From Niabella ginsenosidivorans (GTDB taxonomy: Bacteria; Bacteroidota; Bacteroidia; Chitinophagales; Chitinophagaceae): a DNA stretch of 64,000 nucleotides. Both the position numbers and the translations under genes were made by a program. Under the pieces are notes generated by a model. It worked only from the letters and a program-made list of their open reading frames with translations, was not told where the DNA came from and ran no database searches. Positions 17,199-25,726 of this stretch are shown one piece after another; within the stretch, counting starts at the first letter, position 1; the number at the start of each line of letters is the position of its first letter. The stretch lies in assembly GCF_001654455.1 (NCBI RefSeq), contig NZ_CP015772.1, positions 62,001 through 126,000 of the forward strand, in the 5' to 3' direction.

Positions 17199-17834
17199 AT
17201 GAAAAAAAGATATTTGTTGATTGCTTTGTTGAGCAGTTTCTTCTTTCAGAGCCAGGCACAGCCGGTTAAAACTTCCGACCAGTTACAACCCGTTAACCGG
17301 AATGTACAGAGCGGAAAGGACAAGAACCGCAGAACAATCGTTCACCTGGATGCACGCCCCGGTGCCGGCATTGCCTGGATAAAAGGCACCCGCTTTGCCA
17401 CTGGTATTATTGAAGCCGATATAAAAGGAAAGAATGTACTCCAGGAAAGTTTTGTGGGGATTGCTTTTCATGGGGTGAATGATACGATTTATGAGGCCGT
17501 TTATTTAAGGCCGTTCAATTTCAAAGCCAAAGACAAACAGCGGCAGCAACATTCGGTTCAGTACATCGTACTTCCGGGGTTCGACTGGGCGTATTTAAGG
17601 GAAAAATTCCCGGGCCGGTATGAAAGCGGTTTGTTAACGGCTACAGATCCGGATGCATGGGTACACCTGAAGATCGTGGTAACAAAGGATACCTTCCGGG
17701 TTTTTATAAATGAGGATGCACAACCCTGTCTTACCATAAAGCGGCTGGCACATCATCATTCCGGTAAAATCGGTTACTGGGTGGGCAATGGTTCCGATGG
17801 CGATTTTGCCAACCTGAAAATTCAAAATAAATAA
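17199..17834 (+). CDS. Exported lectin/LamG-like protein (DUF1080-like)
   Basis: A 211-residue protein with a signal peptide (MKKRYLLIALLSSFFFQSQAQ, cleavage after AQA-type site). The mature part is a single beta-sandwich: FATGIIEADIKGKN, VGIAFHGVNDTIYEAVYLRPFNF, WVHLKIVVTKDTFRVFINE and GKIGYWVGNGSDGDFANLKI. These strands match the concanavalin-like fold used by laminin-G and DUF1080 (3-keto-glycoside hydrolase-like) domains. It may bind or act on a glycan; no catalytic residues can be named. It is the first of four genes on the + strand (next gene 2 bases downstream) and shares a GIIE-D strand with the third gene of the group, suggesting related domains. Confidence 0.7.
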   Translation: MKKRYLLIALLSSFFFQSQAQPVKTSDQLQPVNRNVQSGKDKNRRTIVHLDARPGAGIAWIKGTRFATGIIEADIKGKNVLQESFVGIAFHGVNDTIYEAVYLRPFNFKAKDKQRQQHSVQYIVLPGFDWAYLREKFPGRYESGLLTATDPDAWVHLKIVVTKDTFRVFINEDAQPCLTIKRLAHHHSGKIGYWVGNGSDGDFANLKIQNK

Positions 17835-17836
17835 AA

Positions 17837-18751
17837 ATGAACAGGAAAATCTGTGTATTGCTGCTGATTGTTTTACTGTTTAACGGCAGGATATATGCCC
17901 AGGCCGGTTTCTGGAAAACAAAGGAGGCCTATTTAGGGCAGGAACAACCTGGTGAAATTCCCCGAATTTTTGCAAAAGGCCTGTTGGTGGATTCCGGTTT
18001 TGCATTTTGCCGGGTGGCATTTAGCAATGCCGGGAAAGAGTTTTTATACACCTTTGGCCAAAGCTGGACGGATTATAAGGGAAGCGGTGTGAACCGGATC
18101 GTTTTTGATGGAAAGCAATGGGAAAAACCGGAACTGCTTTTTGTGGAATATTCAAAACCCACATTATCCCCTGACGGGCAAACACTCTATCTGGATGGGA
18201 AGGGAGGCGTATTGTGGCGATCGGAGAAAACTGCAGATGGATGGAGCCGGCCGGTTCAATACCTGGATCTGCCTTTTGGTTTATATAATTATATGCCCAC
18301 CCTATCCGGTACAGTTTACGCAGGCAGCAACGGAACCTGGGGAAAGAAGGGGGATTACAACAGCTATCAGTTTTCGGTCTTCCGAATTACAGGTAAAGAT
18401 ACGGTGATCAAAAGTCTTGGAACACCACTAAACAAACCCGGCTTTAACGGTGACCTGTATATTGCTCCCGATGAAAGTTATATCATTATCAGTACCAATG
18501 AAACGCCCGCTTATGAAAGCGAATTGTACATCAGCTTCCGGAAAAAAAATAAAACATGGACGAAACCTGTAAGTCTTGGCGCTGCTATTAATGAAGGGAA
18601 GGCGCACCGCTACGGGCAGTATGTATCGCCGGACGGCAAATACCTGTTTTATACACAGGGTACCAGCGAAAAGGATTGTCATATTTACTGGATGCGATTT
18701 GATGGGTTGCTGAAACGGCTGAAAGCTGCTGCTGAAGCCGAATTGCAGTAA
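17837..18751 (+). CDS. Exported PD40/TolB-like beta-propeller protein
   Basis: A 304-residue exported protein. The signal peptide (to about residue 21, ending IYAQA) is followed by repeated beta-propeller blades with the PD40-type motif: KPTLSPDGQTLYLDG, GDLYIAPDESYIIISTN and YVSPDGKYLFYTQG. Proteins of this kind in Bacteroidota are periplasmic or surface-exposed and often occur with surface sugar-binding or peptidase genes. Function cannot be given more closely. It begins 2 bases after the stop of the lectin-like gene, so the two are almost certainly one transcript. Confidence 0.75.
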   Translation: MNRKICVLLLIVLLFNGRIYAQAGFWKTKEAYLGQEQPGEIPRIFAKGLLVDSGFAFCRVAFSNAGKEFLYTFGQSWTDYKGSGVNRIVFDGKQWEKPELLFVEYSKPTLSPDGQTLYLDGKGGVLWRSEKTADGWSRPVQYLDLPFGLYNYMPTLSGTVYAGSNGTWGKKGDYNSYQFSVFRITGKDTVIKSLGTPLNKPGFNGDLYIAPDESYIIISTNETPAYESELYISFRKKNKTWTKPVSLGAAINEGKAHRYGQYVSPDGKYLFYTQGTSEKDCHIYWMRFDGLLKRLKAAAEAELQ

Positions 18752-18788
18752 ATGGCGTAATTACTATTCTTTATTTTAAAAAATTAAA

Positions 18789-19916
18789 ATGAAAAAATTA
18801 TTTTTTATTGCTCTTGTTTTATTACAACAATCTTGTTTGTATGCACAGAAAAAGACAGGCAATTCTCCCGGAAATTTTTTAAGGCCGGAACAATGGGAGG
18901 TTGAACCCGGAAAAGTGGAATTTACCGGCAGTGGTGATCAATCCGTTATGAAAATAACGAATGCCGGTACTGTTGCCCGTTTGAAGAATATTGAATTTGC
19001 CAATGGGATCATTGAATATGATGTGCAATTGCAGGAACCCGGTTTTGCAAGCATCTATTTCCGGATGCAGGATATGTTGGAAACGGAATGTTTTTACTTA
19101 AGGGGCGGGCGGGCCGGCAATCCCGTGGCGATGGACGCTATCCAGTATGCCCCGTTTTTAAAAGGCGTGAATCTTTGGGATCTGCTGCCGCAATACCAGG
19201 CGGCGGCTGAGTTATATCCGGACCGGCCGAATCATATTAAACTGGTAATTTCCGGTAAGAAAATGCTGGCTTATGTGAATAGCAGCCAGTGGCCGGCATT
19301 ACAGATCCCGTTGCTGGAAGGAAATACCATCAAAGGGGCCATTGCTTTTGATGGAAAGGTGATCATTAGTCATTTGACAATAAAACCAAACGAAACCGAA
19401 GGCCTTTCTCCGGAAGCAGGCATGGACATCACCAACAATGACCCCCGTTACCTGAGGAGCTGGAAGGTAAGTGCTCCTTTTGAATTTCCCGTGGGGCAGG
19501 AACTGTATTCCAAATTATTACCGGACAGCACTGTGCAATGGCAGCCCATACACGCGGAGCGGGCGGGGCTGGTAAACCTGACCCGGTTGCTGGGCGGCGG
19601 CAATTATTTAAAAAGACAGGCAGTTTGGCTAAAGGTGGTTTTGCAGGTGAAAAAGGAGCAAACAAAAAAGATGGATTTTGGATTTAGTGATGAGGTGTGG
19701 GTATACCTGAATGGCAAAACCATTTATACAGATAAAAACCTGTACCCGGAGGCCATGCGGAAAGTGCCAGATGGACGGATCTCTGTTGAGAACGCGCAGT
19801 TTGAGCTTCCTTTAAAAACTGGTGACAATGAATTGCTGATTGGTGTTGCTAATAATTTTTACGGCTGGGGCATTATTGCCCGGCTGGGATCGATGGACGG
19901 GGTTGTAATAAAGTGA
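18789..19916 (+). CDS. Exported two-domain protein: lectin-like plus jelly-roll
   Basis: A 375-residue exported protein with a signal peptide ending in LYAQ. Residues about 30-200 form a concanavalin-like domain (FANGIIEYDVQLQE, ASIYFRMQD, HIKLVISGKKMLAYVNSS), similar in pattern to the protein of 17199-17834. Residues about 220-375 look like a galactose-binding-type jelly-roll (WLKVVLQVKKEQ, DEVWVYLNGKTIY, TGDNELLIGVANNFYGWG). Both domains point to carbohydrate binding at the cell surface or in the periplasm; no enzyme motif is visible. Spacing to the upstream gene is 37 bases, so it is probably in the same operon. Confidence 0.7.
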   Translation: MKKLFFIALVLLQQSCLYAQKKTGNSPGNFLRPEQWEVEPGKVEFTGSGDQSVMKITNAGTVARLKNIEFANGIIEYDVQLQEPGFASIYFRMQDMLETECFYLRGGRAGNPVAMDAIQYAPFLKGVNLWDLLPQYQAAAELYPDRPNHIKLVISGKKMLAYVNSSQWPALQIPLLEGNTIKGAIAFDGKVIISHLTIKPNETEGLSPEAGMDITNNDPRYLRSWKVSAPFEFPVGQELYSKLLPDSTVQWQPIHAERAGLVNLTRLLGGGNYLKRQAVWLKVVLQVKKEQTKKMDFGFSDEVWVYLNGKTIYTDKNLYPEAMRKVPDGRISVENAQFELPLKTGDNELLIGVANNFYGWGIIARLGSMDGVVIK

Positions 19917-19956
19917 AGGTAAAATAATCAGGATCATTTTTAATAAGTTATTGATT

Positions 19957-20982
19957 ATGAAAAAAAGTATCGGAATGTTCCTTACAGGATTAATCGTAAT
20001 GACTGCATTGCATGCACAAACCTTTTATGTTGATCCTGTAAATGGAAGCGATCAGGCCGATGGCAGTTCTTCAGCTCCTTTTGCCAGCCTCAAAAGGGCT
20101 GCTGAGAATGTAACTCGTTACCAGGGTGATACAACTGTTGTTATTAAATTATTACCAGGTCTTTATGTGCTGGATGATAAGATCGTCCTTTCCAGAGAAC
20201 AAAAGAATGCTTCATCGTCATTTATTATTGAAGCGGCTGTAATGCCGGATGATACTGGCTGGACGCCATCGGAAATGCCGGTCATTCAATCCCTGTCCGG
20301 GAATAATTCCACTACTCAGTTCCCGCATGCCGCAGGCTTTCTAGTGGCAACTAATAACGTTTCCATACGGGGATTAAAATTTGTTGGAAATGCCAACCCG
20401 GCAACAAAATATTATTATCCGGTTACCCGGGAAGCAACTATTTATACCGGTCTGAATATTTCGCAATGTTATTTTGTTGGAGAAAGGAATTCGGCACCCA
20501 TACAGGGTGCCATATGGGCGCACGGGCATGGTACAACAATTACGCATTGTATATTTTATGGCTGCAAAAATGCCTTATTGTTATTTAATGCGATCCGTAA
20601 TTTTTCAGTTACGCACAGCATTATTTATGGCGCGTATGAAGCTGCTGTATGGTTCGGTCCCTATATTTCAGATTTTATATTTGAAAATAATATTGTTACT
20701 CAATGCAACTTTTTCTGGTTAAGGCCGGAAGGTACTTATCCTGCATACCGATTTTCCAGCTCGCTTATAGCAAATAATAAGCATTTTATGGGCGTCTATC
20801 TAAACTCCGGCGGTCTTGCGGAATCGGAAAACAGAAATCAGATTGAAATCAATATCCGCAAATCCGGATCAGTCACCCTTAACGAAGTTACATCAGACGG
20901 AATGCAAAAGGGCTATCTGAACCTTTCGCCGAATTCCGATGGCCACGGGTATAATGCAGGAATATTGACGACAGGGAATTAA
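19957..20982 (+). CDS. Exported parallel beta-helix protein
   Basis: A 341-residue exported protein. A signal peptide (MKKSIGMFLTGLIVMTALHAQ) leads into FYVDPVNGSDQADGSSSAPF, the same kind of opening as the beta-helix protein at 8251. Right-handed beta-helix turns follow (SIRGLKFVGNA, YTGLNISQCYFVG, TITHCIFYGC, FSVTHSIIYG, DFIFENNIVTQC). The ATG at 19957 is chosen over a TTG two codons earlier. Such proteins often cleave or bind polysaccharides. It is the last of the four exported proteins and lies 40 bases after the previous stop. Confidence 0.75.
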   Translation: MKKSIGMFLTGLIVMTALHAQTFYVDPVNGSDQADGSSSAPFASLKRAAENVTRYQGDTTVVIKLLPGLYVLDDKIVLSREQKNASSSFIIEAAVMPDDTGWTPSEMPVIQSLSGNNSTTQFPHAAGFLVATNNVSIRGLKFVGNANPATKYYYPVTREATIYTGLNISQCYFVGERNSAPIQGAIWAHGHGTTITHCIFYGCKNALLLFNAIRNFSVTHSIIYGAYEAAVWFGPYISDFIFENNIVTQCNFFWLRPEGTYPAYRFSSSLIANNKHFMGVYLNSGGLAESENRNQIEINIRKSGSVTLNEVTSDGMQKGYLNLSPNSDGHGYNAGILTTGN

Positions 20983-21096
20983 GGCATGCTAATGATTGCA
21001 GCTTTCCGGAACAATGTGCTTCTAAGAATAAAGGTGTGTTTCGGATTACACCCCTCACGTCTTATATCTCCATATCTCACATCTGAAAGCTTCCTT

Positions 21097-21636
21097 CTAA
21101 TAATACGGGCTGATCAGTATATAAATAATAGGCCCGGTTACCGCTACATAAAACCAGATGGGCCAGGTGATCTTTGCTATTTTACGATGACGGGGGTATT
21201 CCCCGATCAGCCCGCGGTAGGCGGTAAATAAAATAAAAGGAAGGATAATGCCTGCCAGTGGTATATGCGTGGCCAGGATAAAATAATAGATATAACGGAT
21301 AGCGCCCTGCCCGCCATATTTGGTATCACCCGCCAGCAGGTGATGGGCAATATAGCTTACCAGGAACAGGATGGAAAGGACCATTGCCACCAGCATCAGC
21401 TTTTTATGACGTTCATATTTCCCGTTTTTGGCAGCAAACAATGCGATTACCAACAGCACCGCCACTACGGAATTGATCACTGCATTGATCAATGCAAAGA
21501 TGTGTACATCAAACCCAAGGTTGACTTTTAACTGTACCCGTCCTAAGGCTACGACCACTGCAAATACAATAATGGAAAAAGTATATATTAAGATATTTGC
21601 CTTTTTATCATTTTTTGTCCACGAAGGCTTCAGCAT
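21097..21636 (-). CDS. DUF420 membrane protein (cytochrome oxidase-associated)
   Basis: A 179-residue protein with five predicted membrane helices. The motif VSYIAHHLLAGDTKYGG and ILATHIPLAGIILPF, together with GEYPRHRKIAKITWPIWFYVAVTG, are the signature of the DUF420 (YozB-like) family. These proteins are usually encoded beside SCO1 and cytochrome c oxidase genes; their exact job is not known, but a role in oxidase assembly is often assumed. Its start lies inside the end of the SCO1 gene (29-base overlap), so the pair is co-translated. Confidence 0.85.
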   Translation of the reverse strand: MLKPSWTKNDKKANILIYTFSIIVFAVVVALGRVQLKVNLGFDVHIFALINAVINSVVAVLLVIALFAAKNGKYERHKKLMLVAMVLSILFLVSYIAHHLLAGDTKYGGQGAIRYIYYFILATHIPLAGIILPFILFTAYRGLIGEYPRHRKIAKITWPIWFYVAVTGPIIYILISPYY

Positions 21637-22432
21637 TTTTTTTCTTTTTAAAAACGATCAGGAATAAGCCCACTGCTATTGCTGCTATCAGGAATACGAA
21701 GGCAAGAAAATTTATTTGTCCGGAAAGCGCCCCTTTTTCATTGGGTTTTTTCTCCAGTGTCAGCAGGATCAGGTCATTGGATAACCTGGCCAGTGAGGCA
21801 CTGTCCAAACCATGATAGAATCCCCGGATCACCCGGCTGCTATCGATCAGCACAAAATGATCGGTATGAATAAAGCTGGTATCAACGCCCTTACCATCTA
21901 CCAGGCCGATCTTCATATCGTTCAGCGCCAGGTCATAAATTGTTTTTTTATCCCCTGTTAAGAGGTCCCATTGTTCCGGGTTGATCTGGAAACGGTCGGC
22001 CCATTCCTTTAGCTGGTGCACAGAATCCCGCTCAGGATCAATGCTGAAAGATACAAATTGCACATCCTTATTGGTACGATCGCCCACCCGCTCTAAATTG
22101 GTAACAGATTGCTGCAGGCGCCTCATATTCATAGTAAGCCCCGGACAAATAGTAGGGCAGTGGGTAAAGAAAAAATCTGCAATGATTGTTTTTCCCCGGT
22201 ATTTGTCCAGTGTAACGGTTTCTCCCAGTTGGTTGGTCAGCTTAAAATCACTGATCCGGTGCCAGGTGGTATCTGTAACCTTTTTGCCATCCTTTAAAAG
22301 GGTGTTTACAGAGTCCGGAAAAAAACGGGGCGGAAGTGTTACTACGTTGTCGCTGAAGTGTTTTACAACAAAGTAACAGGTAAGCGGTAAAACTATCGCT
22401 ATGAGTAACCCGTATATCGCTTTTTTATTCAA
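21608..22432 (-). CDS. SCO1/SenC copper chaperone with an extra C-terminal membrane segment
   Basis: A 274-residue thioredoxin-fold protein. An N-terminal membrane anchor (residues 7-24) is followed by FFFTHCPTICPGL, whose Cys92 and Cys96 form the CxxxC copper site, and by HTDHFVLID, which supplies the third ligand (His). SCO proteins load copper into the Cu-A centre of cytochrome c oxidase on the outer side of the membrane. A second hydrophobic stretch near residues 238-260 with a KKKK tail places both ends on the cytoplasmic side, which is not part of the basic SCO1 layout. It overlaps the DUF420 gene downstream. Confidence 0.9.
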   Translation of the reverse strand: MNKKAIYGLLIAIVLPLTCYFVVKHFSDNVVTLPPRFFPDSVNTLLKDGKKVTDTTWHRISDFKLTNQLGETVTLDKYRGKTIIADFFFTHCPTICPGLTMNMRRLQQSVTNLERVGDRTNKDVQFVSFSIDPERDSVHQLKEWADRFQINPEQWDLLTGDKKTIYDLALNDMKIGLVDGKGVDTSFIHTDHFVLIDSSRVIRGFYHGLDSASLARLSNDLILLTLEKKPNEKGALSGQINFLAFVFLIAAIAVGLFLIVFKKKKNAEAFVDKK

Positions 22433-22607
22433 ACTGAGAGGTTTGTTCTTTTTGAAGGCGCAAAAATCGTAAAAAGCTTTTAAAGCGGCCTTATTTTAGA
22501 AGAATATATTTTCTTTAACTAGAACAGAAGATTGGCACATTTGTTAATAAAAGCCAGCCATTTAAAGTATTTTGTGTTACTTTTAAAATCTCTAAAACAA
22601 TAGAATC

Positions 22608-23858
22608 ATGAGCTTTATGAATGTAAAATCTTTCTTAGCCATAGCGCTGGGCTCTTCCCTCATCTGGGCCTGTAATTCAAATAATCACAACGCGGTAAAA
22701 CCAGGGTCAGGCAGTGATTCCTCTTCCAGGCCGGTAGAAACAAAACCTCCCAACAGTGATTATAAACCGGCTTTTGAAGGGCAAACAAGAATAAAAGGAG
22801 TGCATACTAAAACGCCGCTAGACGTAAAAATAATAACAGATAGCCTTAAATATCCCTGGGGAATTGTAACGCTGCCCGACGGGCGCTTTTTAATTACGGA
22901 AAAGAAGGGAACCATGCGTATTGCAACCACAACCGGCCAGCTAAGCGCGCCGATCACTGGTCTGCCAAAAGTAGATGCAGCCGGACAGGGAGGCCTGCTG
23001 GATGTGGCTATTGATCCGGATTTTGCCACCAACCGTGTCATTTATTTTACATTTTCCCAGGATGTGCCACCGGGTACCCTTACGGCCGTTGGTAAAGGAA
23101 TGCTTTCCCGGGATGAAAAAACGGTTGAAGGGGCAACGGTCATTTACCAGGCTACACCGGCTTTTGACAGTAAGCTGCATTACGGCGGAAGACTGGTTTG
23201 GGATAAGGACGGGAATCTATTTGTAAGCACGGGTGAGCGGTCCGATATCAAGTCCCGTCCGCAGGCGCAGCAATTAAATTCTGCATTGGGCAAAGTGTTA
23301 CGCATTACAAAAGAGGGTAAGCCGGCACCCGGGAATCCGTTCCTCAGCCAGCCGGATGCAAGACCGGAGATCTACTCCTGGGGCCACCGGAATGTGCAGG
23401 GCCTGGCCATTAACCCGGTTACCGGTAATCTTTGGGAAGATGAATTTGGCCCATTGGGGGGGGATGAAGTAAACAGGATTGAGCCCGGCAAGAATTACGG
23501 ATGGGCTACCATCACATACGGACTGGAGTACAGCGGCAAAAAGGTGGGGGATGGTATTACCCAAAAAGAAGGACTGGAGCAACCGGTTTATTACTGGGAT
23601 CCGGTAGTATCTCCCAGCGGGTGTATTTTTTATACAGGTGATGCAATCCCTGAATGGAAAAATAATTTGTTTATAGGAGCACTGAGCGGAATGCATATTG
23701 TGCGCCTGGTGATTGAGAACAACAAAGTGACCGGTGAAGAGCGCTTGCTGGCAGATCAGCAGCAACGCTTCCGGGATGTGGTACAGGGTGCTGACGGCGC
23801 TTTATACGCCATAAGCGATGGCGAAAAAGGCCGGTTATTCCGTATCGGAAAGAAGTGA
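22608..23858 (+). CDS. PQQ-dependent sugar dehydrogenase-like lipoprotein
   Basis: A 416-residue lipoprotein (signal peptide ending LIWAC at residue 22, then a Ser/Asn-rich linker). The rest is a six-bladed propeller of the soluble glucose dehydrogenase/Hhip type: LKYPWGIVTLPDGRFLITEK, GLLDVAIDPDF, YGGRLVWDKDGNLFVSTGE, SWGHRNVQGLAI, GDEVNRIEPGKNYGW and SPSGCIFYTG. Enzymes of this family oxidise aldoses with PQQ; others in the family lack activity, so the reaction is not certain. It is exported to the periplasm or cell surface. It stands in front of two exported peptidase genes on the same strand. Confidence 0.85.
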   Translation: MSFMNVKSFLAIALGSSLIWACNSNNHNAVKPGSGSDSSSRPVETKPPNSDYKPAFEGQTRIKGVHTKTPLDVKIITDSLKYPWGIVTLPDGRFLITEKKGTMRIATTTGQLSAPITGLPKVDAAGQGGLLDVAIDPDFATNRVIYFTFSQDVPPGTLTAVGKGMLSRDEKTVEGATVIYQATPAFDSKLHYGGRLVWDKDGNLFVSTGERSDIKSRPQAQQLNSALGKVLRITKEGKPAPGNPFLSQPDARPEIYSWGHRNVQGLAINPVTGNLWEDEFGPLGGDEVNRIEPGKNYGWATITYGLEYSGKKVGDGITQKEGLEQPVYYWDPVVSPSGCIFYTGDAIPEWKNNLFIGALSGMHIVRLVIENNKVTGEERLLADQQQRFRDVVQGADGALYAISDGEKGRLFRIGKK

Positions 23859-23957
23859 TAGTTATAAGGTTTCAGTTATCAGTATCTGGTTCTGAGAGCT
23901 CAACACCGATAACTGAAGCCTGAAAATTGAAAGAACACATATTAAAGCAACTATTCA

Positions 23958-25616
23958 ATGTATTACAAGCTGTTTACTGTTGCGGCTGCGGCGCTTGTTT
24001 TTTTATCCTGTAATAATCCGGAAAAGGCAGGTAATGATGAAGAAGGCTTATCGGTATTCAATGCAGACAGCCTCATAAAACATATAAAAGTGCTCTCATC
24101 TGACTCCTTCCAGGGGCGCAAACCTTTTACAGAAGGGGAAACAAAGACCATTGCTTATCTGCAGGGTCAGTTCAGGGCTGTTGGCCTGCAGCCTGGTAAC
24201 GGGGAAAGCTATTTGCAGGATGTGCCGATGATTGATATTTTTTCACGGCCCGATCCGGTCATGCAGATACAATCCCCCAAAGCTGGTTTTCAATTAAAAG
24301 GGCTGGATGAATATGTTTTGTCTACCCCGAAAACCGACCCGGTGGTTAACCTGAAGAATACACCAGTAGTCTTTGCCGGTTACGGAGTGGTAGCACCCGA
24401 ATACAACTGGAACGATTATGCAGGGCTGGATGTAAAAGGAAAAATAGTGATGGTGCTGGTGAATGATCCGGGATTTAATAACGGCGATACCACCTTATTC
24501 AAAGGTAAAACAATGACCTATTATGGCCGGTGGACCTATAAGTTTGAGGAGGCTGCAAGACAGGGTGCAAAAGGGTGTTTGGTTATTCATAATACTGCTG
24601 CGGCCAGCTATCCGTTCAGCGTTGTACAGAACAGCTGGAACACTTCAGAGTTACGGCTGGATAATATGGATGAGCCATTGCTGGATGCGCAAGGCTGGAT
24701 CACAACAGAAGCGGCAAAGAAATTAATCGTAGCCGGCGGGCAGGACACCGCAATCCTTTCAAAGGCAGATGTACCCGGGTTTAAAGCTGTTCCGCTGAAT
24801 ATAAGCGTTTCCACCCGTATTCAAACAAAGGTAACGCGCAATCAATCGCATAATGTGATCGGTAAAATAACCGGCACAAAATATCCGGATGAATACATTC
24901 TTTACACGGCTCACTGGGATCACCTGGGTATCGGGAAACCCGATGCAACAGGCGATTCCATTTACAATGGTGCTGTAGATAATGCCAGTGGTACGGCTGC
25001 TTTGCTGGAATTTGCCCGCGCCTGGAAAAGTTTAAAAACGCCTCCCGAACGCACCATCGTTTTCCTTGCAGTAACCGGTGAGGAACAGGGGCTGCTGGGT
25101 TCTGCCTACTATGCAAAAAATCCTGTTTATCCCGTTTCAAAAACTGTTGGGGTCTTAAACGTGGATGAGGTTAATAATTATGGCAGAACAAAAGATATTA
25201 TGGTAGTGGGGCAGGGACAGTCTGATATGGAAGATCTTTTAGCAGATGCTGCGAAAAAGCAGGGGCGGTATATTTCTTTTGATGATACACCTGAAGCAGG
25301 GCATTATTTCCGTTCTGACCACTTTAGTTTTGCAAAAGCAGGTATCCCCGCCCTGGCACAGGGCTTTGGCATTGATGTGGTAGGTAAAGGGAAGGAATAC
25401 GGGCGAAAGAGGCAGGAGGAGTTCAATGCGCAACATTATCATGCGCCGTCGGATCAATATAATTCTGACTGGGATTTAAGCGGCGCAGTGGAAGACCTGC
25501 AGCTCCTGTTCCTTATCGGCAAAAAGCTGGCATATAACCATACCTGGCCGGGATGGAAGCCAGGTTCTGAATTTAAGGCAGAACGGGATAAGACAGCCAG
25601 TGAGCGGACAAAATAG
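23958..25616 (+). CDS. M28 family zinc peptidase lipoprotein with PA domain
   Basis: A 552-residue lipoprotein (lipobox LVFLSC, Cys at about residue 18). A PA-type insert (PVVFAGYGVVAPEYNWNDYAG, KGKIVMVLVNDPGF, GAKGCLVIHNT) is followed by an M28 aminopeptidase domain with the zinc ligands in order: His in YTAHWDHLG, Asp in GAVDNASGT, the Glu pair in VTGEEQGLLGS (catalytic Glu and ligand), Asp in NVDEVN and His in HYHAPSDQY. It probably trims peptides in the periplasm or at the surface. It lies between the PQQ dehydrogenase and an S9 peptidase; peptide use as nutrient is a reasonable guess. Confidence 0.88.
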   Translation: MYYKLFTVAAAALVFLSCNNPEKAGNDEEGLSVFNADSLIKHIKVLSSDSFQGRKPFTEGETKTIAYLQGQFRAVGLQPGNGESYLQDVPMIDIFSRPDPVMQIQSPKAGFQLKGLDEYVLSTPKTDPVVNLKNTPVVFAGYGVVAPEYNWNDYAGLDVKGKIVMVLVNDPGFNNGDTTLFKGKTMTYYGRWTYKFEEAARQGAKGCLVIHNTAAASYPFSVVQNSWNTSELRLDNMDEPLLDAQGWITTEAAKKLIVAGGQDTAILSKADVPGFKAVPLNISVSTRIQTKVTRNQSHNVIGKITGTKYPDEYILYTAHWDHLGIGKPDATGDSIYNGAVDNASGTAALLEFARAWKSLKTPPERTIVFLAVTGEEQGLLGSAYYAKNPVYPVSKTVGVLNVDEVNNYGRTKDIMVVGQGQSDMEDLLADAAKKQGRYISFDDTPEAGHYFRSDHFSFAKAGIPALAQGFGIDVVGKGKEYGRKRQEEFNAQHYHAPSDQYNSDWDLSGAVEDLQLLFLIGKKLAYNHTWPGWKPGSEFKAERDKTASERTK

Positions 25617-25726
25617 TGCATTTATAATAACCGTTGTTCCGGCTGAAGGGCAAAGGGCATCCGGATTGCCTGCATGATATAACTGCAAACATGCTAAGAC
25701 TAATAAATAGATATTCCTGTTTAATT

